A DNA stretch of 64,000 nt from Puccinellia tenuiflora (Eukaryota > Streptophyta > Magnoliopsida > Poales > Poaceae). A program made the translations under genes and the position numbers. Within the stretch, counting starts at the first letter, position 1. Each line of letters begins with the position of its first letter. Positions 25,047-36,539 of the stretch are shown here, piece after piece. The notes below the pieces were generated by a model. That model ran no database searches. It had not been told where the DNA came from and saw only the letters and a program-made list of their open reading frames with translations. The stretch spans positions 5,867,222 to 5,931,221 of the forward strand of contig QRDG01000473.1 of the NCBI GenBank assembly GCA_012064385.1. Direction: 5' to 3'.

Positions 25047-25490
25047 GCCGGCCCCGAGGCCGCGCCCCACCCAGGTCGACGACCAAGTTACCCAAGCAAC
25101 CAAGGCCGACACCGAAACCCCTCAACGCAACACGGCGGAGGTGAAAATCCGGAGCCGCCGCTCCGACATCCACACTGGCCCCAAGGCCGCGCCCCGCACG
25201 GGTCGACGACCAAGACGCCCTAGCGACCAAAGCCGACACCAAACAACCTCGACGCAACACGGCGGAGGTGACCTCGACGCAACACAGCGGAGGCAAAGCA
25301 TCCGGAGCCGCCACTCAGACATCCACGCCAGCCCCAAGGCCGCGCCCCACTCGAGCCGACGACCAAGACGCCCAAACGACCAAAGTCGACGCTCCACCAC
25401 CTCGACGCAACACGACGGAGATGAAGCCCGGAGCCGCCGCTCCGGCATCCACGCCGGCCCCAGGGCCGCGCACCACCTAGCCGAATACGA
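25047..25490. repeat. GC-rich tandem repeat, ~127-bp unit
   Basis: About 3.3 copies beginning at 25047, 25174, 25327 and 25453 (spacings 127, 153 and 126). Each runs from GCCSGCCCCAAGGCCGCGCC to GCCGCCGCTCCGACATCCAC. The second copy is longer because of a ~26-bp internal duplication (GACCTCGACGCAACAC). It lies inside the LINE-like repeat and explains the long spurious frames there. Confidence 0.85.
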
Positions 25491-25981
25491 AGACTCGCCG
25501 TCGCCGACCACCAGCACTCCACATATCCCTCTGGCCGGTGGAACATCCAAGGCGAGGCCCCAGGAGGCACGCGACGTAGAAACGCCGCCGCGAGGGATCA
25601 GGGTTTCCCCGGGAGAACCCGGCGTGGAGAAGCGACATCATCATCTCGACAACGCCTTCAAGAAGGACGCGGCACCCGAGGGCACCACCGTCGTCGGCCC
25701 CGGACGACATCCAAGGCAGAGCTTTCGCCTGACGATGAGCCGCAAACCCCGCAAACCGCCCGTCAAGGACAGGCCGAACCACCACGCCACCTCACGTCAC
25801 CTCAGGCGTCATGCTGACCACGACCCAGTCGCAGCCGCAGCTCCGGGGCCGCCGCCCCGGCATCCTCCTCCCGGCCACGCCCTAGCTGCAGCCAGCGGCG
25901 TAGCGTAGCACAACAGACCTTCCTGGATTTGAACGCCGCCGGGCGCCGCCACCTAGGAGCCACCTCCTGGCCAGCCGTCCC

Positions 25982-26001
25982 GGGGGGGGGGGGGGGGGGG
26001 G
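25982..26001 (+). repeat. 20-base G homopolymer
   Basis: An uninterrupted run of 20 G inside GC-rich DNA. The length may be inexact, since such runs are error-prone in sequencing and assembly. Confidence 0.85.
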
Positions 26002-26496
26002 AGAGCCGCCGCCGTCTTGCCCGGAGCCGCCGCTCCGGCGCCCGCCGACCACCACCTGACCACCAGAAAATGGAGGTGGAGAAGCCCGTCGATCCGAACC
26101 TGGATGCACCGCACCACGCGGAGGCGACCAGATCGGGACGACAGCCCCACCCAGTACCACGCAGGCCGGAGCACCACCCAACCTCCTAGCCAAACGCCGA
26201 CAGCGGCGCCGGGAGACACGTCCGCTCCAGATCGAGCAGCGCCAGCCCGAGACCGAAGGAGCAGCCGCGCGAGCCTCCCGAGCATGACGGCAAGGGGAGG
26301 ACGAAGAGTAGCAGCACCACCTCCAAATTCCGGCCATCATCAGCTTCTGACCAGGCGAGATGGAATCAAGATGTTGACCGTGCTGTTACCTACCACTCTG
26401 ATGATTGAGGGATGTTAATGTAGCTGGTTGTTTTCTTCCTGTATACTGGTAGTTGTTTTTGTTGGTTGTATGGTTGACTTAGAGGTCTATATATAT

Positions 26497-27395
26497 TGTC
26501 GTGGTGGTCGTCACGGCATATGCCAACGGGGTGGCTTAAGGTGTGGGGACAAAGGCGCGAGCGACGGTGTTCCGGCGGAATTGGGCACGAGCACGGCAAA
26601 CGCGAGACGTACCCAGGTTCGGATCCCTCGTGAGGAGGTAAAACCCCTACTCCTGCATGATCTGGTGTATATGGTGGAGTATATGGTGTTACATGTTTGC
26701 TCCTCGAGCTGTATGTCTTAGCTAGGGGAGAAAAAGAGAGTGGAGCAACCTACAAAGAGCAAGCATGAAATCTGCCTTTCCTCTGCCTAAAAACTGCTAT
26801 CTCCCCAAAAACTGATGTCCCCCCTCGAATCTGGCTAAGTCTGGGGCTCGCCTTATATTGAGCTAGCAACCTGCCTGACAAGTAGGTCCGGCTGCTGGCT
26901 AGCAGGCTGACAGGTGGATCCGGCTGGAGGTGGGTCCGGCTGGAAACCTCCAATCCGGCTGGGACCCGCAGAGTAGGTCATCTGCAGTGTTCCTCCTTCA
27001 TGACGCAGTACACAGTGTTCTTCCTTCATGACGTCGCACACAGTGCCGAGCCGGCCACCCGGCTGCACTGTACATGACGGAGGCGCGAAGTCTTCGGTAT
27101 GGCCTTCTCCTTTATGTCTTGTCGGTGTGGTCGGCTTCGTGCAGCAACTGTACCGGGCGTCGTCGTTGTCGGGTCTTCCGTGGCTGGCTGGCAGGCGGCC
27201 AGCCGGACAGGTGGCCAGCTGGACAGGGCTTCAGGGCAGCCAGCCGGCCAGGCAGATGGCCAGTCGGCTGGCTGCCCTAAAGCCCTGGCCGGCCAGGCAG
27301 ATGGCCAGCCAGCTGGGTGCGGGCATCTTGATTTGCTCCTCCTGTTATCTTGGCAAGTCGTGGACTTTGGTATATCGGGGGATCATCCCCCGACA
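26497..27395 (-). mobile_element. Solo LTR, 899 bp
   Basis: Runs from TGTCGTGGTGGTCG to CATCCCCCGACA with the 5-bp duplication TATAT on both sides (26492-26496 and 27396-27400) and no internal domain, so it is a solo LTR. The ends and the ACCCAGGTTCGG...CCTACTCCTG segment resemble the LTRs of the nested element at 54830, whose orientation is minus. The stretch CGGGGGATCATCCCCCG at the 27395 end is a perfect palindrome. Confidence 0.88.
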
Positions 27396-27664
27396 TATAT
27401 GATACTTAGTCTAGGTCTAGTGCTAATATGTTATTGCCCCGCAGTGGGTGTTCCATGCCAAGCATCCAGCAACGCGTTTCCTGTTAGTGTGATGGCAATT
27501 ATCTTCCCCATCTCTTAATTATTGTTTTGGTTCACTTGGACAATGTATTTTCATTGAATATAATTAGAGCTCAATTTTACAATTCACAAGATGAATACAC
27601 ACAACAGGATAAAGAGGAAACACTAAAATAAATAAATAAATCTCTGAAGCATCGCTTGGATCGA

Positions 27665-29824
27665 TCAGACTTGTTCAGACATATCACCCGGTGGTGATCC
27701 GGTAAGGCCTTGCTTGAGCACGCCGGCGTGCGTGAGCAGCGCCCACAGGTGCGTGATGAACTCCCCTCCCTTGGCGAGAGCCTCCAGGTGCCCCAGGGCG
27801 TCGTCGGAGGGCGCCACGTACAACGTCATCTCCGCCCAGAAATCCGACAGGAGTTTCCACCGCTGGGTAGGTTCTTGTATCTCCGTCAGGTGCCTTGCAA
27901 GCCGAGCGCCCAGCACGACGAGGGACACATCCATATTATCATCACTTTCGGCGCCGAGTTCCTTCAGTTTGTCGCACCTGCTCTTCATGAACCAGTGACC
28001 ACCGATCACCTTTCGCGCTTCTTTAATGGACTCCTCGAGTATGAGCGAGGAGCCAGAGGTGTGATCGGGCAAGAGATTGGGAGCGAAAGCGACGAGGTAG
28101 GCGCAGTATCCCGACAAGTTGGAGGCCACCGTGGAGGCTTTCTGGACCGCCATTGCCTCCTCCGTGTGCACAGCGGTCTTAGGCTGCTTTCTGGACAGCT
28201 TGGTCTGTTCATCCAGCTCGCGCTTGCAAAGGGTGGTGGCGATGTGCCAGACCATGATGGTGCGCGTCGCCGATTCGCTGCACGCCCATGAGAGATGCCC
28301 ATGGCCATGGTTTCTGAGCGAGCGGACCCCGTTGGTGAGCTCCCCCTTGCTTTCCAAGAGGGAATCCACGATGGCCTGCTTCACCTGTACCGACAGCTTG
28401 ACCAGCGTCTTCTTGCGCCCCTCCTTGCCCTTGTCCACCAGGCGCATCGAGAGATGGTGAAAGCAATTGGTGCAGCGGCTCCTGCTGCCGAACGAGCTCA
28501 GAAAAGAGTACTGCCCAAGCTTCCCCTCCCACGCGCCAACCGCCTTGAGCCGCAGGAGGAACCCCATGATCATGTGAAGCACACAACCGCTCTTCTGGAG
28601 AAAATTAGGTGAGGTGACGTAGCTCTGGATCAACGACACCTTGAACCAAGCCGATGCGATGTAGAGGTACAGCTGGAACGCCTCCAGGAATGCGACGGTG
28701 GCCAGTATGAATATGGTGCCACCGGGGCTCTGGTAGAAGCTGTAAGCCGCGTCCTCCCTGTTGGCCTCGCGGACGAGGACGATGAGCCAGGAGCAGAGGC
28801 CAATCATGACGAAGGGCACGTAGAGGGCGAGGAATCGACCCTTTTGGTAGAGGTAAGGGTACCTCGTGTAATACAAGTCGTGGACAAGTGCAAGCTCCAT
28901 CTCCACGACCCTGAACGCCCGCTCGTATGTCGGCTTGTCCCCGCCGGCGGCGAGCAGGCCTCGGAAGACCAGGTCGTAGGTTTTCGGGAGCCCCACCTCC
29001 GCGAGCTCGAAGCCGGCGAACCTCCGGTTGAGCATCTTGGAGAGAGCCATGGAGAGGCACACGTCCTTGCGCCGCTCATGGCGCAGCAGGCTCCCCGTGC
29101 ACCGCCAGACGTCCTCCACGGTGGTGATGGTCGTGTCGTCCTTGTACCGTAGCATGTACTCGGGCCGCTTGACGCCGTACTTGTGCCTGCAGCCCTCGCC
29201 TGCCGCGGCAACCACGTACCGGTAGCCTTCCATGGTAACAGGATCGTAAGGCGCCGGCGGCTTCTCACGCTCATGGTGCATGTGGTCGGCGATGGCCTTG
29301 ACCTCCTTGGAGAGCAGGTAGGACTTGCTGGCCATCCTCATGGACGAGATGTGCACGTGCGACTTGAGGAGGACGACGGCGAGGATGGCCCAGAGCGGAG
29401 CCTGGTAGCTCGTCCGGGTGCCGAACTGCGCCATGATCCATACCACCCCCGCTCCCTGGAAGAGGTGCCTCAGGAAGAAGCTCTTCCAGTTGTCGATGTC
29501 GCTGAGGCGGCACGCCGTGAGGCTGTCGGTGCTGCCCAGGAGCAGCAGCAGGCACACGGCCCACACCGCGAACTCGTCGTAGTACATCTTGGAGGCCTGC
29601 ATCAGCCCGATGGTGTAGCTCACCAGCGCATAGGAGAGAGTGAAGATTAACATCACGATGTTGTGGAGGGCAGCGGCGCTCAGCCGCCGGCGCAAGGAGC
29701 CCAGAACGTGAAGGAGGAACATGGCCACAACAGCCAGGAGGACCAGAAATTGTATGCGCCCTGCGTAGTTGCCATTGTTGGTGCCGGGACAGGGAGTACT
29801 GGGAGGAGGGGGTGGTGAATCCAT
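27665..29824 (-). CDS. DUF4220/DUF594 multi-pass membrane protein
   Basis: An uninterrupted 719-residue single-exon gene. The N-terminal third is hydrophobic with several membrane spans (around residues 27-44, 55-75, 85-100 and 115-160), matching DUF4220; another pair lies near residues 335-400 (FLALYVPFVMIGLCSWLIVL, then FILATVAFLEAFQLYLY). The C-terminus carries the DUF594 signature, seen as FWAEMTLYVAPSDDA followed by GGEFITHLWALLTHAG. This family is greatly expanded in grasses, usually as intronless genes of 600-750 residues in clusters; its biochemical role is unknown and none is claimed. The start MDSPPPPPSTPCPG is the first in-frame ATG after the TATA box. No frameshift or missing motif is apparent, so it is probably functional. 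Confidence 0.93.
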   Translation of the reverse strand: MDSPPPPPSTPCPGTNNGNYAGRIQFLVLLAVVAMFLLHVLGSLRRRLSAAALHNIVMLIFTLSYALVSYTIGLMQASKMYYDEFAVWAVCLLLLLGSTDSLTACRLSDIDNWKSFFLRHLFQGAGVVWIMAQFGTRTSYQAPLWAILAVVLLKSHVHISSMRMASKSYLLSKEVKAIADHMHHEREKPPAPYDPVTMEGYRYVVAAAGEGCRHKYGVKRPEYMLRYKDDTTITTVEDVWRCTGSLLRHERRKDVCLSMALSKMLNRRFAGFELAEVGLPKTYDLVFRGLLAAGGDKPTYERAFRVVEMELALVHDLYYTRYPYLYQKGRFLALYVPFVMIGLCSWLIVLVREANREDAAYSFYQSPGGTIFILATVAFLEAFQLYLYIASAWFKVSLIQSYVTSPNFLQKSGCVLHMIMGFLLRLKAVGAWEGKLGQYSFLSSFGSRSRCTNCFHHLSMRLVDKGKEGRKKTLVKLSVQVKQAIVDSLLESKGELTNGVRSLRNHGHGHLSWACSESATRTIMVWHIATTLCKRELDEQTKLSRKQPKTAVHTEEAMAVQKASTVASNLSGYCAYLVAFAPNLLPDHTSGSSLILEESIKEARKVIGGHWFMKSRCDKLKELGAESDDNMDVSLVVLGARLARHLTEIQEPTQRWKLLSDFWAEMTLYVAPSDDALGHLEALAKGGEFITHLWALLTHAGVLKQGLTGSPPGDMSEQV

Positions 29825-29960
29825 GGTTTCCGATCAGAGCATGCACGCGCTCTAGCTAATTTACTCCTCCGATCCGGGGATCGAGTGCATGCATTTGTGA
29901 GGAACAGAGCCCTGTGAGGCCTTCCGTATTTATAACAAAACTAGTACTCCTACATGTCTA
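29825..29960 (-). promoter_or_regulatory. Promoter and 5' UTR of the DUF594 gene
   Basis: TATAAATA on the minus strand at 29927-29934, about 103 bases before the ATG, gives a predicted start near 29900. CATGCA-type motifs flank the start region. Confidence 0.6.
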
Positions 29961-29979
29961 TGCATGCCACCCTATGCAC

Positions 29980-30287
29980 AAATCAAATCGAGTAGTGGCG
30001 TGCTACTACATTCAGCATAGAGAAAGAAAAGTTATTTACAAGTCTTAAACAAGGCCACCAAACCCTAAACCCAACGCCCTTCCCCTATCCCCTCTGCTTG
30101 CCGCGACGCCGTGGCCCGTGTGGCCGCCCCGTCGGTTGTGGCGGGGTTCCCTCTCTCGACATCATCCAACTCTGGGTGACAGATCATAAACACATTTCAA
30201 AATGTTAACAAAAATCAAATCGAGTAGTCGCGTGCTACTATACATTTACAGAGAAAGAAAAGTTATTTACAAGTCTTAAAGAAGGCC
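29980..30287. repeat. Direct repeat, ~77 bp, two copies 232 bp apart
   Basis: 29980-30056 and 30212-30287 share AAATCAAATCGAGTAGT...GTCTTAAA[C/G]AAGGCC with few differences. A shorter shared piece, GATCATAAACAC, follows and precedes the second copy, suggesting about 1.5 units of a 230-bp tandem duplication just upstream of the DUF594 gene. Confidence 0.8.
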
Positions 30288-30289
30288 TC

Positions 30290-31080
30290 CCACGGCTTGG
30301 CCCTGGGCGACTGATCATAAACACGTTTCATATTGTTATGAAAAAAATCTATAAATAATTTCATGTTCGCATCCTATGTGTTCAAAAGATTCGCAAAAAA
30401 ATCTTTTTTTGTGTGTGACCTATGTAAAAAGACAAAATTCGGAGTTAAAATAAAACTCTTCTCAAGACTTTATGTTGTCCTTTTCTTCACGGGGGCAACA
30501 AAACAAGTAGGTTTACGAAATTTTACTTGCGACCATAGGATATAGGGACGCATGAGGGAAATTTCTTCCAAAAAAAATTCATATTTCAGAACATGTTTTT
30601 TCGGTAAAGAGAACATATGCACCGTAGAGCCAAAATGAATTTCTGGATAATAGCGTCATACAATAGTGTCTTATAGCTGTCCGTTCTCGCCGTTCAGAGT
30701 TTTTTATGGGCTATTATAGGCCCACTTGTCTTTTCTCTTAGGACGAAACAATCTTTTTGTTTGGACCTACGTCTGATCCACGTCCTGCAAGTCAACTTCT
30801 TCATTTCTTTTTGTTGAAGAAGGCAAGCTGGCTTCATGAAAGGACAACCCATCTTGTAGTAGTTTAGGGAACTGATGCTACATCAGTTGCGCGGTCTTCT
30901 TTTGCGGGTTCTTGTGTCATTGTTTTCATCCTTTTCTGGTTCATTTTCTTATTTGGCTGGATATATATGTGGGAGCTGTCTGGTTTAAAAAGAATGATTT
31001 TTGTCATGATTTCGAAGAGTTGAATGATCTTTTCATATAGCTTACAGAGCATTAAACCCTTAACAATTGACTAATTATCT
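30290..31080. other. AT-rich intergenic DNA
   Basis: No gene, transposon terminus or tandem repeat that I can support. Confidence 0.5.
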
Positions 31081-31322
31081 AGTTTTAAATTTGTTATACT
31101 GTATTCGTATTATTTATGTATCTAACTTACGGGTATCCCGCGCCCATTTTGACTTAGCCAAATCAATATATTACCTTTAGTTTCGTTCTGGTTTGTTTCT
31201 CCACTTAGTTAGAGATTATGTTGCTTCTTTGCATAGAGCTAGTATATATGAAATGTGTTCAATATTTTCTCTAAGTTGACATTGCATGAGGCCAGCTGCA
31301 CATTGATTATAGATTTCAACTA

Positions 31323-31416
31323 CTCCCTCCGATCCATAATAAGTATCGGAAACTTAGTACAAAAGTTGTACTAACTTAGTACAAAATTTTCGACACTTAT
31401 TTTGGATCAGAGGAAG
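31323..31416. mobile_element. Stowaway MITE, 94 bp
   Basis: Runs from CTCCCTCCGATCCATAATAAG to its near-inverse CTTATTTTGGATCAGAGGAAG, flanked by TA on both sides (31321-31322 and 31417-31418). Neighbouring copies of the tandem repeat read CAACTATTAAAC with no insertion, giving an empty site. Tc1/Mariner type. Confidence 0.93.
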
Positions 31417-31453
31417 TATTAAACTTCAACACGTAGATGAGCTGGAGTACTTC

Positions 31454-32117
31454 CAGGTCCGGCCCTGAGGGGGGTCAGGGTGTGCGGCCGAACCGGGCCC
31501 CAAAATCTAGGGGCCCCCACCCGCATAGGTATGCATATATATAATATACTGTAAGCCCAGCAAAAAAAAGCCTTTTAATTGGCCCGGCAAGGTCGCACGC
31601 ACTCAGACGCAGGAAACTAAGCATTGCTGTCTCTCGGCCTTTCGCAGAAAATCCGTCGTTCGGCCGTTCCTCCTTCGCTAAAGGAGGCGCAGCGCGAGGT
31701 ACCCTGACCACGAATCCAATCCACGATTGGTGATCACTCGAGGAGGTGAATTAGTGATATACGCCTGTACTCAAATTAATTAATTATGTACTGCTGCTAG
31801 CTGCTATACGTCCTGATCACTCGTTCACTCGTACAGCTGGTAGCTGCTATCGGCAATTCTTGTCTAGACTAAGACTTTGTCTATTTTTTCCGATGAAATC
31901 ACTTAATTATGTATTGTATATGCATATATCTAGGAAAGTTTTAACATAATATGTATAAGTTTTTTGAAATATGCTTACTGATTTTTGTTGCATTTGTGTG
32001 TCATTGAAAATATTTTACGTGTTATTGACAATATAAATATTCATTGTATGATATCTATATTAAAAGCCCCAAATTTTAGTTTTGAACATGGCCCCGAAAA
32101 TTTCAGGACTGGCCCTG
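31454..32117. mobile_element. Non-autonomous hAT element, 664 bp
   Basis: Flanked by the 8-bp duplication AGTACTTC (31446-31453 and 32118-32125). The ends CAGGTCCGGCCCTG and CAGGACTGGCCCTG form imperfect terminal inverted repeats of the CAGGGCCGGCCCTG hAT type. Inserted in a tandem-repeat copy whose intact relatives read GAGTACTTCTGG. No transposase frame. Confidence 0.92.
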
Positions 32118-32744
32118 AGTACTTCGGGTTGATTCATTAACTTAGATAGACTTTAGAGCACTAACTAGTCATTGTTTTCGGTAGTTGGGCTCTTCTGTTC
32201 ATGTGCACATGTTTTAAAAAGAAAAGTATGGCAAGAATATTTGCATATGAGCTAGGATATGGTCATTGTTTTCTCTGAGCTGACATTCCATGAGGCCAAC
32301 TATACATTGATCATCGATTACAACTATTAAACTCCAACAAGTAGATGAGCTGGGGTACTTCTGGTTGATTCATTAACTTAGATAGACTTTAGAGCACCTA
32401 AGTGAAATTATTCTCTAACTAGTCATTGTTTTCGGTAGTTGGGCTCTGCTGTTCATGTGCACATGTTTTAAAAAGAAAATTATGGCAAGAACATTTGCAT
32501 ATGAGCTAGGATATGTTCATTGTTTTCTCTGAGCTGACATTCCATGAGGCCAACTGTACATTGATCATCGATTGCAACTATTAAACTCCAACAAGTAGAT
32601 GAGTTGTAGTACTTGTGATTTTGCATAATTAGCGATTCATGAACTTAGATAGATTTTGGATCACCTAACTGAAATTGTTCTCGAACTAGTCATTGTTACC
32701 TGCGGTTGTGCTCTTCTCTTAATTTCAAAACGTACCTATAAATT

Positions 32745-33698
32745 TTTATTCATACATGCTACTATTATATCGACTAAAATACATAAAACTACCATAATTG
32801 GGGCTAGGTTTACAGGTCAGTACCAATTTTTGTAAAAAGGTTCTGAGAAACTATCCATCCATAATTATCATCAAGAGCATAAGTAATCCCTAAAAGTTTG
32901 ATTGATATTGGGCTATCAATTTTTTTTACTTTTAGTTTAACTAACATTATTAATTAAGTTATCTCTAGTTTTCAAGTAATTTGAGCGGAAAATTTGTGGT
33001 TTTATGCTAACAACTCGCGCGAGTACACACAAGTTGTGTGAGACGTAAATCCAAAAGACTAATTCTATGCATGTCCTCAAAACCAGTTTAGCAACTAGTC
33101 ACATAAAATTCATAATGAAAAAATAGCAAGTATCTTTTATCGGATAGCAAAACAGAGGCAATACATTAGCCTTGGTCATCCTCGATGAAGCTGCCCCCAA
33201 CCCCAACGAACCCTAGATTGCCCTCCACCGCCGGAGGAAGCCTCCAGGCAAAGCCTGGTAGGCGGACGGCGGTGGTGGGATCCCTTGGCCTCGTAGCGGT
33301 GCTTTCAGCGGCGGCGGTGGAGGCTCGACTTCGACGCGATGGGGCTTCTCCAGCACCTCCATGGTGGCGCAGCTTGACGGGGCGTTGAGGCGTGGCCTCC
33401 GAAGTGGTGGTGATCGGGCCTTTGATCACTATTCTCCGTCCCCTTGCCGCCGACAAAGCCAGCCGTCCGCAGTGGACATCGGTGGCGGAGAGGACCAATA
33501 CCAGGTCGTTCTAGCCAGACTGAGATCCATTTCGCCGCAAGATCATATACCTGGTCTAGATCTCCGCCGATCCATGGTGGATTGCAGTCTCGCCGCCAAT
33601 CGTCCAAGTGCCTACGCGGCTGATACGACCGGGGCAAGCATTCGGGCGCTCGCTCAGTTGGCCCTGGGATTTGGCCCTGGTTTTCGCCTATTGGATCC
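32745..33698. other. Block separating two repeat copies; GC-rich right half
   Basis: 32745-33160 is AT-rich. 33180-33690 is GC-rich, with open Arg/Pro/Ala-rich frames on both strands, the longest being 144 codons on plus (33361-33795), none recognisable. Because repeat copies lie on either side, the block is probably an insertion or captured DNA, but I find no terminal repeats or target duplication. Confidence 0.45.
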
Positions 33699-34081
33699 TT
33701 TTAAATTTATAATATTGTATTCATATTATTATGTCTCTAACTTACGGGCATCCCACACTCGTTTTGACTTAAACAAATCAATGTATTGTCTTTAGTTTCT
33801 TTCTGGTTTGTTTCTCCACTTAGTTGGAGATTATGTTGCTTCTTTGCATAGAGCTAGGATATATGAAATGTGTTCAATATTTTCTCTAAGTTGACATTGC
33901 ATGAGGCCAGCTGCACATTGATTACAGATTGCAACTATTAAACTCCAACTAGTAGATGAGCTGGAGTACTTCTGGTTTTTGCATAATTACTCGATTCATT
34001 AACTTAAATAGACTTTATAGCACCTAAGTGAAATTATTCTCTATCTAGTCATTGTTTTCGGTAGTTGGGCTATTGTGTTGA

Positions 34082-36139
34082 CTAGCACATGTGCCCGTGC
34101 GATGCAACGGTGGAGAAAAATGTGAGTATTTGTCTCTCTGTTCACATTTGCACCACCAGCCGCACTCAGATTATTAGCCTAGAGTTCTCTACCTGAAGTA
34201 TAGCCAAAGCTACAACACCATGGAGATAGTAACATGTGTGAGCGCTGCCACCATGACATCAAGCTCATACTCTACATAGCTACTCTTTGTGCCGTCAGCA
34301 GCCGCCTCCCCGACGACCTTCGGATCTTCATGGTCTGTCACCTCGTGGTCGCTCTAGCCACGGTAAAGAAGCAGACATACATCTCTTCCCACGATGGTTC
34401 CCTGGAACTGGAGAAGGAGTAGGAGTATGACTTCTTCTATGTGGGCGGTGGAGCTAGGTAGTGGGCTGTAATATTTTCCGTATAACTTGCTCATGCCACA
34501 TCTTCTCCATCATAATGATCACCATGCATCATGACATTGTATTGTGGGTTGTTTTGACCGGATTCCACCCAGGTTCATTTCATTCTCAAAGGCTATATAA
34601 AAGTTAAAAAACAACCACTCTGCAATTTACATATCACTCAATATAAGTCATTTTTTTAAATATTTTGTTCTTTTTATGCCGTAGAAGTAATAACATAAAA
34701 TTGTGTCAACAATGGAAAACAAAACACATTTTTATGAGATAAACCCAGAAATATCGACATTGGTACTCCATGTACCGTAGCATAAATGGAGAGTATCTAT
34801 CAAATATTTTCCTATCTGCATTGTATTGCAGATCTGTCAGCCACGTCTAATCATTCATCAAAATAAAATCTTGGTGAAATTCCTGCAATCTACAAAATCA
34901 ACATAAGTACGAACTAAATTACCAATATTTTTAAATGTATAGCAAAATACTCGTGCCTTGCTACGGTTCAAACAAATTTAGGCCTACATATGCGGATAAC
35001 AAATTAGTCTCCTAAATTTGCATAAAACATATCAAAAAGTCACAAAAAATGTCAACATATTTTGTTGAGCTAATATGGGACAACATAAAATCCATAAACA
35101 GGTAGACATATACGGTGAAGGACAATATCGTGGATGTATATTCAAATATGTTGTTCGTAACATAAAAGAGAGTTCTGATGATAAAATCAGCCCAGTGTGA
35201 TTTCGGATGAGTAGCACTACTCTGTGCCTAAACTAACAGGACCAAACTAACAACGCTGATACAGAAAACGTCCTTCTTGTCGTGGTGTTGCAGCTTGGAG
35301 GGTTGTCCAGCGCGTCCAGGTCGCTGAAGCGGTGAAGCCTAGAGGCGTCGACGAAGGAGGCGGGAGAGGACGCTCGGGAGCAGGTCGGCCTGGGGTTTGG
35401 CGATGTCCTCAGGGCGGAGGTTGACGACGGGGGCATTGCTGAACTGGAACAGAGCTTCCGCTATTTCCCGCTGCCCGGCCGCCGCCAGCGCATCGGGAAC
35501 ACGAAACCGGACATATCGAATCACCGACGCTTCTCCAGCTATCGGTGGTTCGGACCCTCCTCCGCGCGAGCCCGGTGGCGCTGGCGCCTCGTCCGCGTGC
35601 GGAAACGATGCAGAAGCTGCTATGTGTACAGGGGCTGGAGCACGTATTTGGGCCACACCCACATCTGGCGGCCGCCGGGGAGATGGTTTGGGAGGGACGG
35701 GCATGGAGCTCGTGGAGCCCGTGTAGGAGTAGCATGCCTCGCTTGAGGCAGAAGTCGTTGGATGACGGCGGATCAGATTGCGCATGGATGGGGAGCTGGG
35801 GACGGCGAGCGGCGGACATGGATGGGGTAAATCAGCAGTTTGTCAAGGGCGTGGCCGACGCCGGCGATCGGGAGATGGCGGAGGGGGGTGCAGGGTCGCC
35901 CTGTAGCACGACTGTGACGAGCGCGGGCTGCGCGGCGACCTGGCTGCACGGCGGGCGGCAGTGCTTCAGAAGAGCGAGGCCGAAGAACAACAGACGGCGG
36001 AGCGCGCAGATTTCTGACCGAACCGTTTTTTCGACTTAAACGGTGGCAGTCTCCGTAATTATGCTCAGAAGTAATGGTAATTAGAAAGTTGGACGAAAAA
36101 TTTGGGAGAAGCAACTCTTCCTTTATTATTAGGTAAAGA
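34082..36139 (-). mobile_element. Non-autonomous Helitron, minus orientation
   Basis: On the minus strand it starts TCTTTACCTAATAATAAAGG at 36139 and ends CACGGGCACATGTGCTAG at 34082. The 3' end is CTAG preceded by a short hairpin (CCGT...ACGG). The flanks are A and T, the expected Helitron target. It lies inside a tandem-repeat copy, splitting GTTGGGCTATTGTG from CATGTGCACAT. No Rep/helicase frame is present. The interior holds GC-rich open pieces (34210-34425; 35233-36039) that may be captured gene fragments, none recognised. Confidence 0.85.
35339..35819 (-). other. Possible captured gene fragment in the Helitron
   Basis: Two overlapping minus-strand frames of 148 and 136 codons in GC-rich DNA. 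The 148-codon frame (35339-35785) contains SVIRYVRFRVPDALAAAGQR and NAPVVNLRPEDIAKPQADLL, which look more protein-like than the flanking low-complexity text, but I do not recognise a family. It lacks a convincing start context. Confidence 0.3.
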
Positions 36140-36539
36140 TTTGTCTCATGTGCACATATTTTAAAAAGAAAATTATAGCAATAATATTTGCATATGAGCT
36201 AGGATATGTTCATTGTTTTCTCTAAGTTGACATTCCATAAGGACAACTATACATTGATCATCGACTGCAACTATTAAACTCCAACAAGTAGATGAGTTGT
36301 AGTACTTCTGGTTTTGCATAATTACTCGAATCATGAACATAGATATACTATGGAACACCTAACTGGAATCTCTACTACTATTAAACAAGCGAACCTTATT
36401 TTTTTTAAAACCACCCCGTTGCTGTACCCAGACTGATCAGCACCATCAGATTATCCGACTTAACAAGATCTAATGGTCTGGATTGATCTAATCGCTGCTA
36501 TGGGTACACTTAGCAATTCTGCCGAGCAGACGAAAGTTT

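Larger units (their letters stand above)
24935..26400 (-). mobile_element. LINE-like repeat, 3' end with poly(A) on the minus strand
   Basis: On the minus strand this ends ...GGCAAAGCTTTTGCCC AGTTTC followed by a run of A (plus-strand T-run 24938-24945), a 3' tail I associate with grass non-LTR elements. Upstream (25020-26400) is GC-rich, with open but low-complexity frames on both strands and CGCCTTCAAGAAGGACGCGG-type text common in dispersed grass repeats. No endonuclease or reverse transcriptase motif is readable, so it is truncated or non-autonomous. The right boundary and target duplication could not be fixed. Confidence 0.5.

Noticed and set aside
25047..25490. Possible CRISPR-like spaced repeat
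   Set aside because: Units are contiguous tandem repeats with no spacers, in a plant nuclear genome.
25045..25908. 287-codon plus-strand frame
   Set aside because: Low-complexity translation of the GC-rich tandem repeat; similar-length frames exist on the opposite strand.
27710..29650. Plus-strand and shifted minus-strand frames of 100-193 codons over the DUF594 gene
   Set aside because: Shadows of the 719-codon gene caused by high GC at third positions.
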